From assembly GCF_036030735.1 (NCBI RefSeq), contig NZ_CP107928.1:4960001-5024000 (forward strand): 64,000 nt of DNA, given 5' to 3'. Origin of the DNA: Streptomyces sp. NBC_00425 (GTDB lineage Bacteria > Actinomycetota > Actinomycetes > Streptomycetales > Streptomycetaceae). Positions within the stretch are counted from its first letter, which is position 1, and each line of letters starts with the position of its first letter. The notes beneath the pieces are model-generated. The model worked only from the letters and a program-made list of their open reading frames with translations, ran no database searches and was not told where the DNA came from. Shown piece after piece: positions 16,139 through 24,694 of the stretch. Position numbers and translations under genes: made by a program.

Positions 16139-17605
16139 GTGCCGAACGCCAACGAAGACAACCTCAGCGCCCTGAGCCAGGTGCAGCACCGTGCGGTGAG
16201 CGAACTCCTGCGGGTCGCCCCTGTCGCCGACGATCTCGCCCGCCGTTTCCAGGAGGCCGGGTTCTCCCTCGCCCTGGTCGGCGGCTCGGTCCGGGACGCG
16301 TTGCTCGACCGGCTCGGCAACGATCTGGACTTCACGACGGACGCCCGGCCCGAGGACGTCCTGAAGATCGTGCGCCCCTGGGCGGACTCCGTGTGGGAGG
16401 TCGGGATCGCCTTCGGCACCGTGGGGCTTCAGAAGGAGGCCCGCGTCGAAGGCGTCGACCGGTGCTTCCAGATCGAGGTCACCACCTACCGTTCGGAGGC
16501 GTACGACCGCACCTCGCGCAAGCCCGAGGTGTCGTACGGGGACTCCATCGAGCAGGACCTCGTTCGGCGCGACTTCACCGTGAACGCCATGGCTGTCGCG
16601 CTGCCCGAGAAGGAGTTCATCGACCCGCACGGCGGACTCGGCGACCTCGCGGCCCGGGTTCTGCGTACTCCGGGCACGCCGGAGGAGTCCTTCTCGGACG
16701 ACCCGCTGCGCATGATGCGCGCCGCCCGATTCGCCGCCCAGCTGGACTTCGAGGTCGCTGCCGAGGTCGTCACGGCGATGACGGAGATGGCCGGCCGTAT
16801 CGAGATCGTCTCGGCCGAGCGGGTACGGGACGAGCTGAACAAGCTGATCCTCTCCGCGCACCCGCGCAAGGGACTGGCCCTGCTGGCCGACACCGGCATC
16901 GCCGGTCATGTGCTGCCCGAGCTGCCCGCCCTGCGGCTGGAGAGCGACGAGCACCACCGGCACAAGGACGTCTACGAGCACACGTTGATCGTCCTCGAGC
17001 AGGCGATAGACCTGGAGGAGGACGGCCCCGACCTCGTGCTGAGGCTCGCGGCGCTGCTGCATGACATCGGCAAGCCGCGCACCCGCCGCTTCGAGAAGGA
17101 CGGCCGCGTCTCGTTCCACCACCACGAGGTGGTCGGAGCGAAGATGACGAAGAAGCGCATGACGGCCCTGAAGTACTCCAACGAGCTGGTGAAGGACGTC
17201 TCACGGCTGGTCGAACTCCACCTGCGCTTCCACGGGTACGGCATGGGCGAGTGGACGGACTCCGCGGTGCGTCGCTACGTCCGGGACGCCGGATCGCTCC
17301 TGGAGCGCCTCCACAAGCTGACCCGCTCGGACTGCACCACGCGGAACAAGCGCAAGGCGGTATCGCTCTCGCGGGCGTACGACGGACTGGAGGAACGCAT
17401 CGCCCAGCTGAAGGAGAAGGAGCAGCTGGACGCGATCCGCCCCGACCTCGACGGCAACCAGATCATGGAGATCCTGGGCGTCGGCCCTGGCCCCGCCATC
17501 GGCAACGCGTACAAGCATCTGCTGGAGCTGCGCCTGGAGCACGGGCCGATGGAACACGACGCGGCCGTGAACGCCCTCAAGCAGTGGTGGGCCGAGCAGG
17601 GCTGA
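16139..17605 (+). CDS. cca: CCA tRNA nucleotidyltransferase
   Basis: A 488-residue class II nucleotidyltransferase that adds or repairs the 3' CCA of tRNAs. The head domain shows GGSVRD and the catalytic DLDFTT; the RRDFTVNAMA segment recognises the nucleotide. A C-terminal HD domain (LLHDIGKP) is fused, as in other actinobacterial members. The GTG at 16139 has no ribosome-binding site. A TACCCT box at 16125-16130 would place transcription start on or next to the GTG, suggesting a leaderless mRNA. It is divergent from the DUF6049-murJ group. The fold is shared with poly(A) polymerases, but synteny favours the CCA enzyme. Confidence 0.92.
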   Translation: MPNANEDNLSALSQVQHRAVSELLRVAPVADDLARRFQEAGFSLALVGGSVRDALLDRLGNDLDFTTDARPEDVLKIVRPWADSVWEVGIAFGTVGLQKEARVEGVDRCFQIEVTTYRSEAYDRTSRKPEVSYGDSIEQDLVRRDFTVNAMAVALPEKEFIDPHGGLGDLAARVLRTPGTPEESFSDDPLRMMRAARFAAQLDFEVAAEVVTAMTEMAGRIEIVSAERVRDELNKLILSAHPRKGLALLADTGIAGHVLPELPALRLESDEHHRHKDVYEHTLIVLEQAIDLEEDGPDLVLRLAALLHDIGKPRTRRFEKDGRVSFHHHEVVGAKMTKKRMTALKYSNELVKDVSRLVELHLRFHGYGMGEWTDSAVRRYVRDAGSLLERLHKLTRSDCTTRNKRKAVSLSRAYDGLEERIAQLKEKEQLDAIRPDLDGNQIMEILGVGPGPAIGNAYKHLLELRLEHGPMEHDAAVNALKQWWAEQG

Positions 17606-17615
17606 GATCGCGACG

Positions 17616-17645
17616 CGGGTCATGTTTCACGTGAAACATGACCCG
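17616..17645. terminator. 30-bp perfect palindrome built around parS
   Basis: parS extended to CGGGTCAT-parS core-ATGACCCG, 30 bp with no mismatch. It lies between the convergent cca and the LppU-type gene, where it can act as terminator and ParB site together. Confidence 0.75.
17624..17637. other. parS: parS site 6 (perfect)
   Basis: GTTTCACGTGAAAC at the centre of the first of two long palindromes downstream of cca. Confidence 0.96.
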
Positions 17646-17669
17646 GAGCGGTCTGGCCGCCGGACGTGA

Positions 17670-17705
17670 GAAGGGGCGGTGTTTCACGTGAAACACCGCC
17701 CCTTC
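17670..17705. terminator. 36-bp perfect palindrome built around parS
   Basis: GAAGGGGCGGT, the parS core, and ACCGCCCCTTC: 36 bp with perfect symmetry. It is oriented as the terminator of the minus-strand LppU-type gene. Confidence 0.78.
17681..17694. other. parS: parS site 7 (perfect)
   Basis: GTTTCACGTGAAAC, 57 bp from site 6, the same distance-scale pairing seen at other double sites in the window. Confidence 0.96.
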
Positions 17706-17715
17706 GTGCACTGCC

Positions 17716-18216
17716 TTACTTCTTCGCGTAGTCCTTCAGGCAGAGCAGGAAGTTGCTGCCGTCGCCGGTCTCCGTGTACGAGTACTGGAAGTCCTTGGCC
17801 TCGGCCTTGCACTTGCTGTCGGCCGTGAGCTCCGTGAACGTGCCCTTGACCTTCGCGAGCACGATGTACTGCGCCTGCGACGAGTCGCACTTGACGACCT
17901 CGAGGTCGGGGTCGTTGTCGCTGCTGCTGCCGCGGTGCATGCAGTCGCCGACCGCTGCCGTGTTGGCGTCGTCCTGGCTCGATATGTAGGCGAAGATGGC
18001 CGCACCGATGACCGCGACCACGATGACGATGTTCTTGATCAGCTTGAAGCTGACCTTGCGGCGCGGCGGCTCGGGAGGAACGGCGCCGTAGGGAGCAGCA
18101 CCCGGCTGGGGGTAGCCGCCCTGCGGCGGGTAGGGCGCCTGGCCCTGGGGCTGGCCGTAGGGCTGCTGGCCCTGCTGCGCAAACGGGTTCTGGCCCTGGG
18201 GCGGCGGAGTCGACAC
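17716..18216 (-). CDS. LppU/SCO3897-family membrane protein
   Basis: A 166-residue protein: a Pro/Gln/Gly/Tyr-rich cytoplasmic N-terminus (1-50, repeats of QPYGQ and PPQGGYP type), one membrane helix (about 57-78, LIKNIVIVVAVIGAAIFAYI), and a small outside domain with four cysteines (DCMHRG, VVKCDS, SKCKAE, LLCLK) that could form two disulfides. The architecture matches the LppU/SCO3897 family; its function is unknown. The GTG start is preceded by AGGGGG. It ends against parS palindrome 17670-17705. Confidence 0.8.
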   Translation of the reverse strand: MSTPPPQGQNPFAQQGQQPYGQPQGQAPYPPQGGYPQPGAAPYGAVPPEPPRRKVSFKLIKNIVIVVAVIGAAIFAYISSQDDANTAAVGDCMHRGSSSDNDPDLEVVKCDSSQAQYIVLAKVKGTFTELTADSKCKAEAKDFQYSYTETGDGSNFLLCLKDYAKK

Positions 18217-18325
18217 TTGGGGGTCCCCCTAGAAACTTAGGTGTGGCGCGAAATCACTCGCGAAGTAAGACGCACGTAAGTTACCGGGCCCCACTGACAA
18301 CGCCGTACCTGAGGGGGAGTCTGTG

Positions 18326-19603
18326 TCATTCATGTGACACACGGCGACGTACAAAGCGGGCCATAGCGCAAGCATTTGCTCCGTAGATAACGGAGATCGT
18401 GACCACCAGCGCAGCGGAACGGCCGTCAGGCGGCAGCATCAGGGCGGAGATTGCGGCGGCGCCGACGAACGCGACGTTGAACAGAACGTCGTAGAAAGAG
18501 AAGATCCGGCCGCGGAAGCCGTCCTCCACACGGGACTGGACGACGGTGTCGGTGGCGATCTTCGCGCCCTGGGTGGCCAGCCCCAGCACGAACGCGGCGA
18601 CGAACGCGGCGGTCCGGGCGAAGGGGAGCATCAGCAGGGGTTCCAGGACCATGGCCGCCGCGGAGCAGACGACGATCCAGCGGAGTGGGCCCAGCCGTCC
18701 CACCGCCGCGGGCGTCACCACCGCCGCGACGAAGAAGCCGGCTCCGGAGACGCCCACCGCGACCCCCAGCAGGGCCAGCCCGTCGTCCGGGTCGGACGAC
18801 CAGGCGTACCGGCACAGCATCAGCACCATGACGGTCAGTGCGCCGTAGCAGAACCGCATCAATGAGATCGAGACGAGCGCCCATGCGGCCTCGCTGCGCC
18901 GCGGCTCGGACAGATGCCGCACGCCGGCCGAGAAGCCGCGGACGGTGCCTCTGAGCGCGGCGGCCAGTGGGGGCCGGGCCGGCGCACGGTCGGGCCCGAG
19001 CAGATCCGCTGCCATGGACAGGGACATGAGCGCGGCGCACAGGTACAGCGCGCACGCCAGCAGCACCACCGCTGCATCGGAGTCCGCGACCACGAGCCGG
19101 ACGACGAAGGCGAGACCACCGCCCGCGACGGCTGCCAGCGTCCCGGCCGTCGGCGAAAGGGAGTTGGCCATCACCAGGCGCTCGCCGTCGACCACGCGCG
19201 GAAGGGCCGCGGACAGTCCGGCGAGGACGAAGCGGTTGACCGCGGTGACGCACAGCGCGGAGGCGTAGAAGAGCCAGTCGGGCACCTGGCCGACCATCAG
19301 GGCGGCGGTCGCGGACGCCAGCAGAGCGCGCAGCAGGTTGCCGTGGAGCAAGACCTGCCGACGTCGCCAGCGGTCCAGGAGGACGCCGGCGAAGGGGCCG
19401 ACCAGTGAGTAGGGCAGAAGCAGGACCGCCATGGCGGAGGCGATCGCGGTGGCCGACGTCTGCTTCTCCGGGGAGAACACGACGTAGGTGGCGAGCGCGA
19501 CCTGGTAGACGCCGTCCGCGCTCTGGGAGAGCAACCGCACGGCGAGCAGGCGACGGAAGTTCCCGAAGCGCAGCAGGACGCGCAGATCACGGACGACGGC
19601 CAT
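18326..19603 (-). CDS. Major facilitator superfamily transporter
   Basis: About 425 residues with a 12-helix MFS pattern; the loop between helices 2 and 3 carries the family's G-x-L-x-D-R signature as VGPFAGVLLDRWRRRQ. It resembles the macrolide-efflux/enterobactin-exporter-like branch, but the substrate cannot be told from sequence. I chose the ATG at 19603 (MAVVRDLRVLL) over an in-frame GTG 18 bases upstream. A terminator separates it from the inositol-phosphate synthase gene, so it is probably transcribed on its own. Confidence 0.85.
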   Translation of the reverse strand: MAVVRDLRVLLRFGNFRRLLAVRLLSQSADGVYQVALATYVVFSPEKQTSATAIASAMAVLLLPYSLVGPFAGVLLDRWRRRQVLLHGNLLRALLASATAALMVGQVPDWLFYASALCVTAVNRFVLAGLSAALPRVVDGERLVMANSLSPTAGTLAAVAGGGLAFVVRLVVADSDAAVVLLACALYLCAALMSLSMAADLLGPDRAPARPPLAAALRGTVRGFSAGVRHLSEPRRSEAAWALVSISLMRFCYGALTVMVLMLCRYAWSSDPDDGLALLGVAVGVSGAGFFVAAVVTPAAVGRLGPLRWIVVCSAAAMVLEPLLMLPFARTAAFVAAFVLGLATQGAKIATDTVVQSRVEDGFRGRIFSFYDVLFNVAFVGAAAISALMLPPDGRSAALVVTISVIYGANACAMARFVRRRVSHE

Positions 19604-19623
19604 GGGCACAGCTTCACACAAGG

Positions 19624-19659
19624 GAAGGGTCCCCGGGTCGGATGACCCGGGGACCCTTC
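19624..19659 (-). terminator. Terminator after inositol-phosphate synthase
   Basis: A perfect 16-bp stem (19624-19639 with 19644-19659) and a 4-base loop, just after the stop of the minus-strand ino1-type gene. Confidence 0.85.
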
Positions 19660-19697
19660 TCAGCCCTGGCAGGAGCGAATTTCCGTGCGGGGTCGGA

Positions 19698-20780
19698 CTA
19701 GCGCTCGACCTCGCCGCGGATGAACTTCTCGACGTTGGCGTAGGCCTCGTCGTCGAAGTACTGGACCGGCGGGGACTTCATGAAGTAGCTCGACGCCGAC
19801 AGGATCGGGCCGCCGATGCCGCGGTCCTTCGCGATCTTCGCGGCGCGCAGGGCGTCGATGATGACACCCGCGGAGTTCGGGGAGTCCCACACCTCGAGCT
19901 TGTACTCGAGGTTCAGGGGGACGTCACCGAAGGCACGGCCCTCGAGGCGGACGTACGCCCACTTGCGGTCGTCCAGCCAGGCCACGTAGTCCGAGGGGCC
20001 GATGTGGACGTTCTTCTCGCCCAGATCGCGGTCGGGGATCTGCGAGGTGACGGCCTGCGTCTTCGAGATCTTCTTGGACTCGAGGCGGTCGCGCTCCAGC
20101 ATGTTCTTGAAGTCCATGTTGCCGCCGACGTTGAGCTGCATGGTGCGCTCGAGTCGGACACCGCGGTCCTCGAACAGCTTCGCCATCACACGGTGCGTGA
20201 TGGTGGCGCCGACCTGGGACTTGATGTCGTCGCCGACGATCGGGACGCCCGCCTCGGTGAACTTGTCCGCCCACTCCTTGGTGCCGGCGATGAAGACCGG
20301 GAGGGCGTTGACGAACGCGACCTTGGCGTCGATGGCGCACTGGGCGTAGAACTTCGCCGCGTCCTCGGAGCCGACGGGCAGGTAGCAGACGAGGACGTCG
20401 ACCTGCCGGTCCTTGAGGATCTGGACCACGTCGACCGGGGTCTCGGCGGACTCCTCGATGGTCTCGCGGTAGTACTTGCCGAGACCGTCCAGGGTGTGGC
20501 CGCGCTGGACCGTGACGCCCTTGCTCGGGACGTCGCAGATCTTGATGGTGTTGTTCTCGCTGGCGCCGATGGCGTCCGAGAGGTCGAGGCCGACCTTCTT
20601 CGCGTCGACGTCGAAAGCCGCGACGAACTCGACGTCACCGACGTGGTAGTCCCCGAACTGCACGTGCATCAGGCCCGGCACCTTGGTCGCCGGGTCGGCG
20701 TCCTTGTAGTACTCGACGCCCTGCACCAGCGATGCCGCGCAGTTGCCCACGCCGACGATGGCTACGCGAACCGAACCCAT
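19698..20780 (-). CDS. ino1: Inositol-3-phosphate synthase
   Basis: A 360-residue NAD-dependent enzyme converting glucose 6-phosphate to inositol 3-phosphate, the entry step to phosphatidylinositol, PIMs and mycothiol. The N-terminal Rossmann segment [16 protein letters not shown] and the [13 protein letters not shown] and [10 protein letters not shown] regions fit the actinobacterial MIPS family. The start is ATG 20780 with GGGAGC upstream; the frame is open to 20828 but that part overlaps padR. The padR-family gene ends 44 bases upstream on the same strand, so they may be co-transcribed. A strong terminator follows. Confidence 0.93.
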   Translation of the reverse strand: MGSVRVAIVGVGNCAASLVQGVEYYKDADPATKVPGLMHVQFGDYHVGDVEFVAAFDVDAKKVGLDLSDAIGASENNTIKICDVPSKGVTVQRGHTLDGLGKYYRETIEESAETPVDVVQILKDRQVDVLVCYLPVGSEDAAKFYAQCAIDAKVAFVNALPVFIAGTKEWADKFTEAGVPIVGDDIKSQVGATITHRVMAKLFEDRGVRLERTMQLNVGGNMDFKNMLERDRLESKKISKTQAVTSQIPDRDLGEKNVHIGPSDYVAWLDDRKWAYVRLEGRAFGDVPLNLEYKLEVWDSPNSAGVIIDALRAAKIAKDRGIGGPILSASSYFMKSPPVQYFDDEAYANVEKFIRGEVER

Positions 20781-20824
20781 TCCGGTTGCTCCCTGTGTGT
20801 ACGTGTGAGGCCCTGAGTGGGCGC

Positions 20825-21508
20825 TCACGTGGCGGTGTCGTCGGGCGAATCCGCCCCGGGGGTGTCCCCGGGACGGGGCAGGACGCCCGTCGATCCAGAT
20901 GTGGTGTTCTGCTGAGCGGGCCCCCCGGAGTCGGAACCCTTCAGGTCCCGTCCGGCCCGCTCGCTCTCGATGAGCTCGTTCAGCCAGCGCACTTCGCGCT
21001 CCACGGACTCCATTCCGTGGCGCTGGAGCTCGAGCGTGTAGTCGTCGAGGCGCTCCCGTGTGCGCACCAGGGAGGCGCGCATCTTCTCGAGACGCTCCTC
21101 CAGCCGGCTGCGGCGGCCCTCCAGCACGCGCATGCGCACATCACGTGACGTCTGCCCGAAGAAGGCGAAACGAGCGGCGAAGGTCTCGTCCTCGTACGCG
21201 TCGGGACCGGTCTGTGAGAGCAGTTCCTCGAAGTGCTCCTTACCCTCCGCCGTCAACCGGTAGACGATCTTGGCGCGCCGCCCGGTGAGGGGAGCGGCGA
21301 GGGCGTCCTCGGAGGTGTGCCCCGGCTCTTCGATCAACCAGCCGTTGGCGACCAGCGTCTTGAGGCAGGGGTAGAGCGTGCCGTAGCTGAACGCACGGAA
21401 CACGCCCAGTGATGTGTTGAGCCGTTTGCGCAGCTCATAGCCGTGCATCGGGGACTCGCGGAGCAGCCCGAGGACGGCGAACTCGAGAATCCCGGAACGC
21501 CGGCTCAT
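20825..21508 (-). CDS. PadR-family transcriptional regulator
   Basis: A 227-residue winged-helix regulator. The N-terminal PadR domain is evident ([24 protein letters not shown], then [18 protein letters not shown]), followed by a coiled-coil dimerisation region rich in Arg and Glu (about 105-165) and an acidic disordered tail. GGGGAGG precedes the ATG. It is adjacent to and co-directional with the inositol-phosphate synthase gene, a conserved streptomycete pairing, so that gene is a candidate target. A near-palindrome around TATCGACTCGATA upstream (about 21550-21562) is a plausible operator. Confidence 0.88.
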   Translation of the reverse strand: MSRRSGILEFAVLGLLRESPMHGYELRKRLNTSLGVFRAFSYGTLYPCLKTLVANGWLIEEPGHTSEDALAAPLTGRRAKIVYRLTAEGKEHFEELLSQTGPDAYEDETFAARFAFFGQTSRDVRMRVLEGRRSRLEERLEKMRASLVRTRERLDDYTLELQRHGMESVEREVRWLNELIESERAGRDLKGSDSGGPAQQNTTSGSTGVLPRPGDTPGADSPDDTAT

Positions 21509-21870
21509 CGTCGCCTCCCCTCGGTCCGCCTCGGCTTATCTCGCTCTGATGTATCGACTCGATACATCACGACGATAGAACGGCCTTCCGGAAGGGACAA
21601 GAGGAGAAACGGTGAACGGGATCACATCCCCGATTAGTTGGAGGCAGGTTGTCTGATTTGGGCTGAACTTTGGGGCTGGGTAGGTTTTGGCGGTGCGTAG
21701 TCTGTGCGCCATGCAGACCACCGGGACCGATGAGACGCCGGGGGGCGTCGAGGTCCTCGGTGCAGTACGGGTGAATGCGCGACCGACCGCGTCCGTACTT
21801 TGGGGGGACAGGAAACCAGCCGCCTTTTCCAGGCGCGCACGGATGCGCCTGCCCGAGGAGTAATCGTTCG

Positions 21871-24561
21871 ATGAGCGAGCACCGTCGCAAACCGCCGCAG
21901 CCGCAGGGAGGCGGACGTGCCGCGGCCCGACGCGGCCAGTCCGGTCCGTCCTCCGGCCGCCGCGCGGCACCGCGAGGCGCCACCGGATCTCCCTCCGACT
22001 ACGGCTTGGGGCAAGGGGCCGGAGGCGAGGAGCAGCCGTTCGGCAGCCGCGCCGACGCCCGGCGCGCGCCCCAGAGGAACGCGGGCGGCCGGCGTAGAGC
22101 AGCCGAGCCCGCGGGAGGCCGCCGTGGCGGCTCCACCGGCCCGGGCCGGGGCAGAGGGCGTGCCACGCCCGACCGGAAGCGTCTGGTCGACTACCCGCGC
22201 GCCGGGAAGGACGGCTGGCAGCGCTGGGTGCCGTCCTGGAAGCTCGTCACCGGACTGTTCGTCGGTTTCGTCGGCAGCCTCGTGGCCGTGGCCGGCATCG
22301 GGTACGCGATGGTGGGCATCCCGGACATCGCCAAGACGGCGACGGCCCAGAACAACGTCTACTACTGGAAGGACGGCAGCCAGATGGTTGCCACCGGTGG
22401 GGAGACGAACCGGCAGAACATCGACCTCTCGCAGATCCCTGAGGAGATGCGCTGGGCGGTGATCTCGCAGGAGAACAAGACCTTCTACGACGACAGCGGC
22501 ATCGACCCCAAGGGCATCGCCCGCGCCGTGTTCAACATGGCCAGGGGCGGACAGACGCAGGGTGGATCCACGATCACCCAGCAGTACGTCAAGAACGCGA
22601 TGCTCAACGACCAGTCGCAGACGATCTCCCGCAAGTTCAAGGAGATCTTCGTGTCCATCAAGGTGGGCGCCGAGGTCGACAAGAACCAGATCATGGCCGG
22701 CTACCTGAACTCGGCGTACTACGGGCGCAACGCCTACGGCATCCAAGCCGCGGCGCGCGCCTATTTCGACAAGGACGCGATCAAGCTCAACCCGGGTGAG
22801 TGCGCCTTCCTGGCCGCAATGCTCAAGGGCGCCACGTACTACGACCCGGCCGGCGCCACCTCTGTCGACCCGGTCGGCGCCACGCCCGCCGCCAACAGCA
22901 AGCGGGCCCTGCGCCAGATGCAGGACACGCTCGACAAGATGGTCGAGTACGACCATCTGGACGCTTCGGTGCGGGCCAAGTACATGACCCTGCCCGCGTG
23001 GGAGAACCCCCGGTCGAACACCGACCTCAAGGGCCAGGTCGGCTATCTCGTCGACCTCGCCAACGGATACCTGGTCACCAACAGCAAGAAGACCGGGATC
23101 ACCCAGGACTCGCTGCAGCAGGGCGGCTACTCGATCTACACGACCTTCGACAAGGACAAGGTCACGAAGCTCGAGGACGCGGTCAAGAAGGTCCAGAAGG
23201 ACAACATCAAGCCGAAGCAACGCCCGGACACCGACACCCACGTGCAGTTCGGCGGGGCGTCCGTGGAACCGTCCACAGGCGCCATCCGGGCCGTCTACGG
23301 CGGTGAGGACGCCACCAAGCACTTCACCGACAACGCCGACCAGACCGGCGCGCAGGTCGGTTCGACGTTCAAGCCGTTCGTGCTGGCGGCCGCGATGACC
23401 TGGGGCGTGCGCGATCCGGATCAGGGGTCGTCGCAGGCGCAGGACGAGCGCACCATCGTCTCGCCGAAGAGCCTGTTCAGCGGCAAGAACAAGCTAAAGA
23501 TCGAGAACTATGACGGCACGGTCTGGAAGAACGAGAAGGGCGAGGAGTGGCTGCAGACGAACGACGGCAACGTCTCCCTCGGTACTCCGCCCAAGTTCAA
23601 GATCGACCTGCGTGAGGCCATGCGCGAGTCGGTGAACTCCGCCTTCGTGCAGCTGGGCATGGACGTCGGGCTGGAGAAGGTGAAGGACTCCGCGATGAAG
23701 GCGGGTCTGAAGCCGTCCAGCCTGACCAACAGCGGCTTCCCGTCGTTCTCCATCGGCATCTCCGACCCGAGCGCGATCCGGATGGCGGGCGCCTACGCCA
23801 CCTTCGCCGCCAGTGGCAAGCAGCGCGATCCGTACTCCGTGGAGAAGGTCACCAGCGAGAAGGGTCAGATCTTCACGCACGAGAACGAGACGAATCAGGC
23901 ATTCACCGACAAGGTCGCCAACAACGTCACGGACGTGCTGAAGACCGTGGTCGAGAAGGGCACCGGCACCAACGCCCAGCTGCCCGGCCGAGAGGTCGCG
24001 GGCAAGACCGGTACCACCGACGGCAACAAGTCGGCCTGGTTCGTGGGCTACACCCCGCAGCTGTCGACCGCGGTGAGCATGTTCCGCTACGACGACGACG
24101 AGTCGAACAAGAACCGTACGTTCCTGAAGATGTTCGGAACGGGTGGCCAGAAGAAGATCCACGGTGCCTCGTTCCCGGCGCAGATCTGGCACGACTACAT
24201 GGCCGAAGCGTTGAAGGGCACCCCGGCGAAGGACTTCCCGGAGCCCGAGCCCATCGGCGAGGTCGTGAACGCGGAGCCGTCGCCGTCGCCGTCGCCGTCG
24301 GCTTCCGAAACCGAGGAAGAGCAGCCGTCGCCGTCGCCGTCGCCCAGTGAGCCCTCGATCGAACCCTCGCCCTCCACGTCGGAGACCTGCAACCGCTTCT
24401 TCGGCTGCGACGGCGAAAGCAACGGCGGGACGAACAACGGGAACGGAAACGGCGGCAATGGCGGCAACGGCGGTAACGGCGGTAACAGCCCATCGCCGAC
24501 CACGTCGGAGACCCAAGGCGACAACAGAGGCACCGGGTTCTTCGGCGGCCCAGCCGGTTAG
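21871..24561 (+). CDS. Class A penicillin-binding protein
   Basis: An 896-residue bifunctional peptidoglycan synthase. A basic, disordered cytoplasmic N-terminus (1-120) is followed by one membrane helix (about 124-147), a GT51 glycosyltransferase domain with catalytic Glu in SQENKTFYDDSGID (about 199-212), and a transpeptidase domain with S498TFK, S587VN and K712TG. The GT51 loop lacks the usual ED/H pattern (ENKTF, DDSG). The tail is low-complexity: SPSPSPS runs then NGNGGNGGNGGN, probably spanning the wall. CGAGGAG supports the ATG at 21871. It builds glycan strands and cross-links them outside the membrane. Double parS and a terminator follow. Confidence 0.95.
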   Translation: MSEHRRKPPQPQGGGRAAARRGQSGPSSGRRAAPRGATGSPSDYGLGQGAGGEEQPFGSRADARRAPQRNAGGRRRAAEPAGGRRGGSTGPGRGRGRATPDRKRLVDYPRAGKDGWQRWVPSWKLVTGLFVGFVGSLVAVAGIGYAMVGIPDIAKTATAQNNVYYWKDGSQMVATGGETNRQNIDLSQIPEEMRWAVISQENKTFYDDSGIDPKGIARAVFNMARGGQTQGGSTITQQYVKNAMLNDQSQTISRKFKEIFVSIKVGAEVDKNQIMAGYLNSAYYGRNAYGIQAAARAYFDKDAIKLNPGECAFLAAMLKGATYYDPAGATSVDPVGATPAANSKRALRQMQDTLDKMVEYDHLDASVRAKYMTLPAWENPRSNTDLKGQVGYLVDLANGYLVTNSKKTGITQDSLQQGGYSIYTTFDKDKVTKLEDAVKKVQKDNIKPKQRPDTDTHVQFGGASVEPSTGAIRAVYGGEDATKHFTDNADQTGAQVGSTFKPFVLAAAMTWGVRDPDQGSSQAQDERTIVSPKSLFSGKNKLKIENYDGTVWKNEKGEEWLQTNDGNVSLGTPPKFKIDLREAMRESVNSAFVQLGMDVGLEKVKDSAMKAGLKPSSLTNSGFPSFSIGISDPSAIRMAGAYATFAASGKQRDPYSVEKVTSEKGQIFTHENETNQAFTDKVANNVTDVLKTVVEKGTGTNAQLPGREVAGKTGTTDGNKSAWFVGYTPQLSTAVSMFRYDDDESNKNRTFLKMFGTGGQKKIHGASFPAQIWHDYMAEALKGTPAKDFPEPEPIGEVVNAEPSPSPSPSASETEEEQPSPSPSPSEPSIEPSPSTSETCNRFFGCDGESNGGTNNGNGNGGNGGNGGNGGNSPSPTTSETQGDNRGTGFFGGPAG

Positions 24562-24595
24562 CCGTAGATCGGCCGGCGCGCAGTCCGGCTTGGGT

Positions 24596-24609
24596 GTTTC
24601 ACGTGAAAC
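24596..24609. other. parS: parS site 8 (perfect)
   Basis: GTTTCACGTGAAAC, left half of a symmetrical pair with site 9. Confidence 0.96.
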
Positions 24610-24617
24610 ATGCGCAT

Positions 24618-24631
24618 GTTTCACGTGAAAC
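24618..24631. other. parS: parS site 9 (perfect)
   Basis: GTTTCACGTGAAAC, 22 bp centre-to-centre from site 8 (two helical turns). The pair with its ATGCGCAT spacer is a perfect 36-bp palindrome (24596-24631). Confidence 0.96.
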
Positions 24632-24668
24632 GAGGGCCGCTCCACCGCACCAGGTGGAGCGGCCCTCG
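24631..24668 (+). terminator. Terminator after the penicillin-binding protein
   Basis: A perfect 16-bp stem (24631-24646 with 24653-24668) with a 6-base loop, starting on the last base of parS site 9. Confidence 0.85.
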
Positions 24669-24694
24669 GCGTTTACCTAGGTCTGTACGGCAGG

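Noticed and set aside
21141..21148. TCACGTGA in the padR gene as parS
   Set aside because: The core hexamer is present but the outer GTT/AAC parts are absent.
24280..24500. SPSPSPS and GGNGGN repeats as a CRISPR or minisatellite
   Set aside because: They are codon-phased within the PBP frame and have no spacers.
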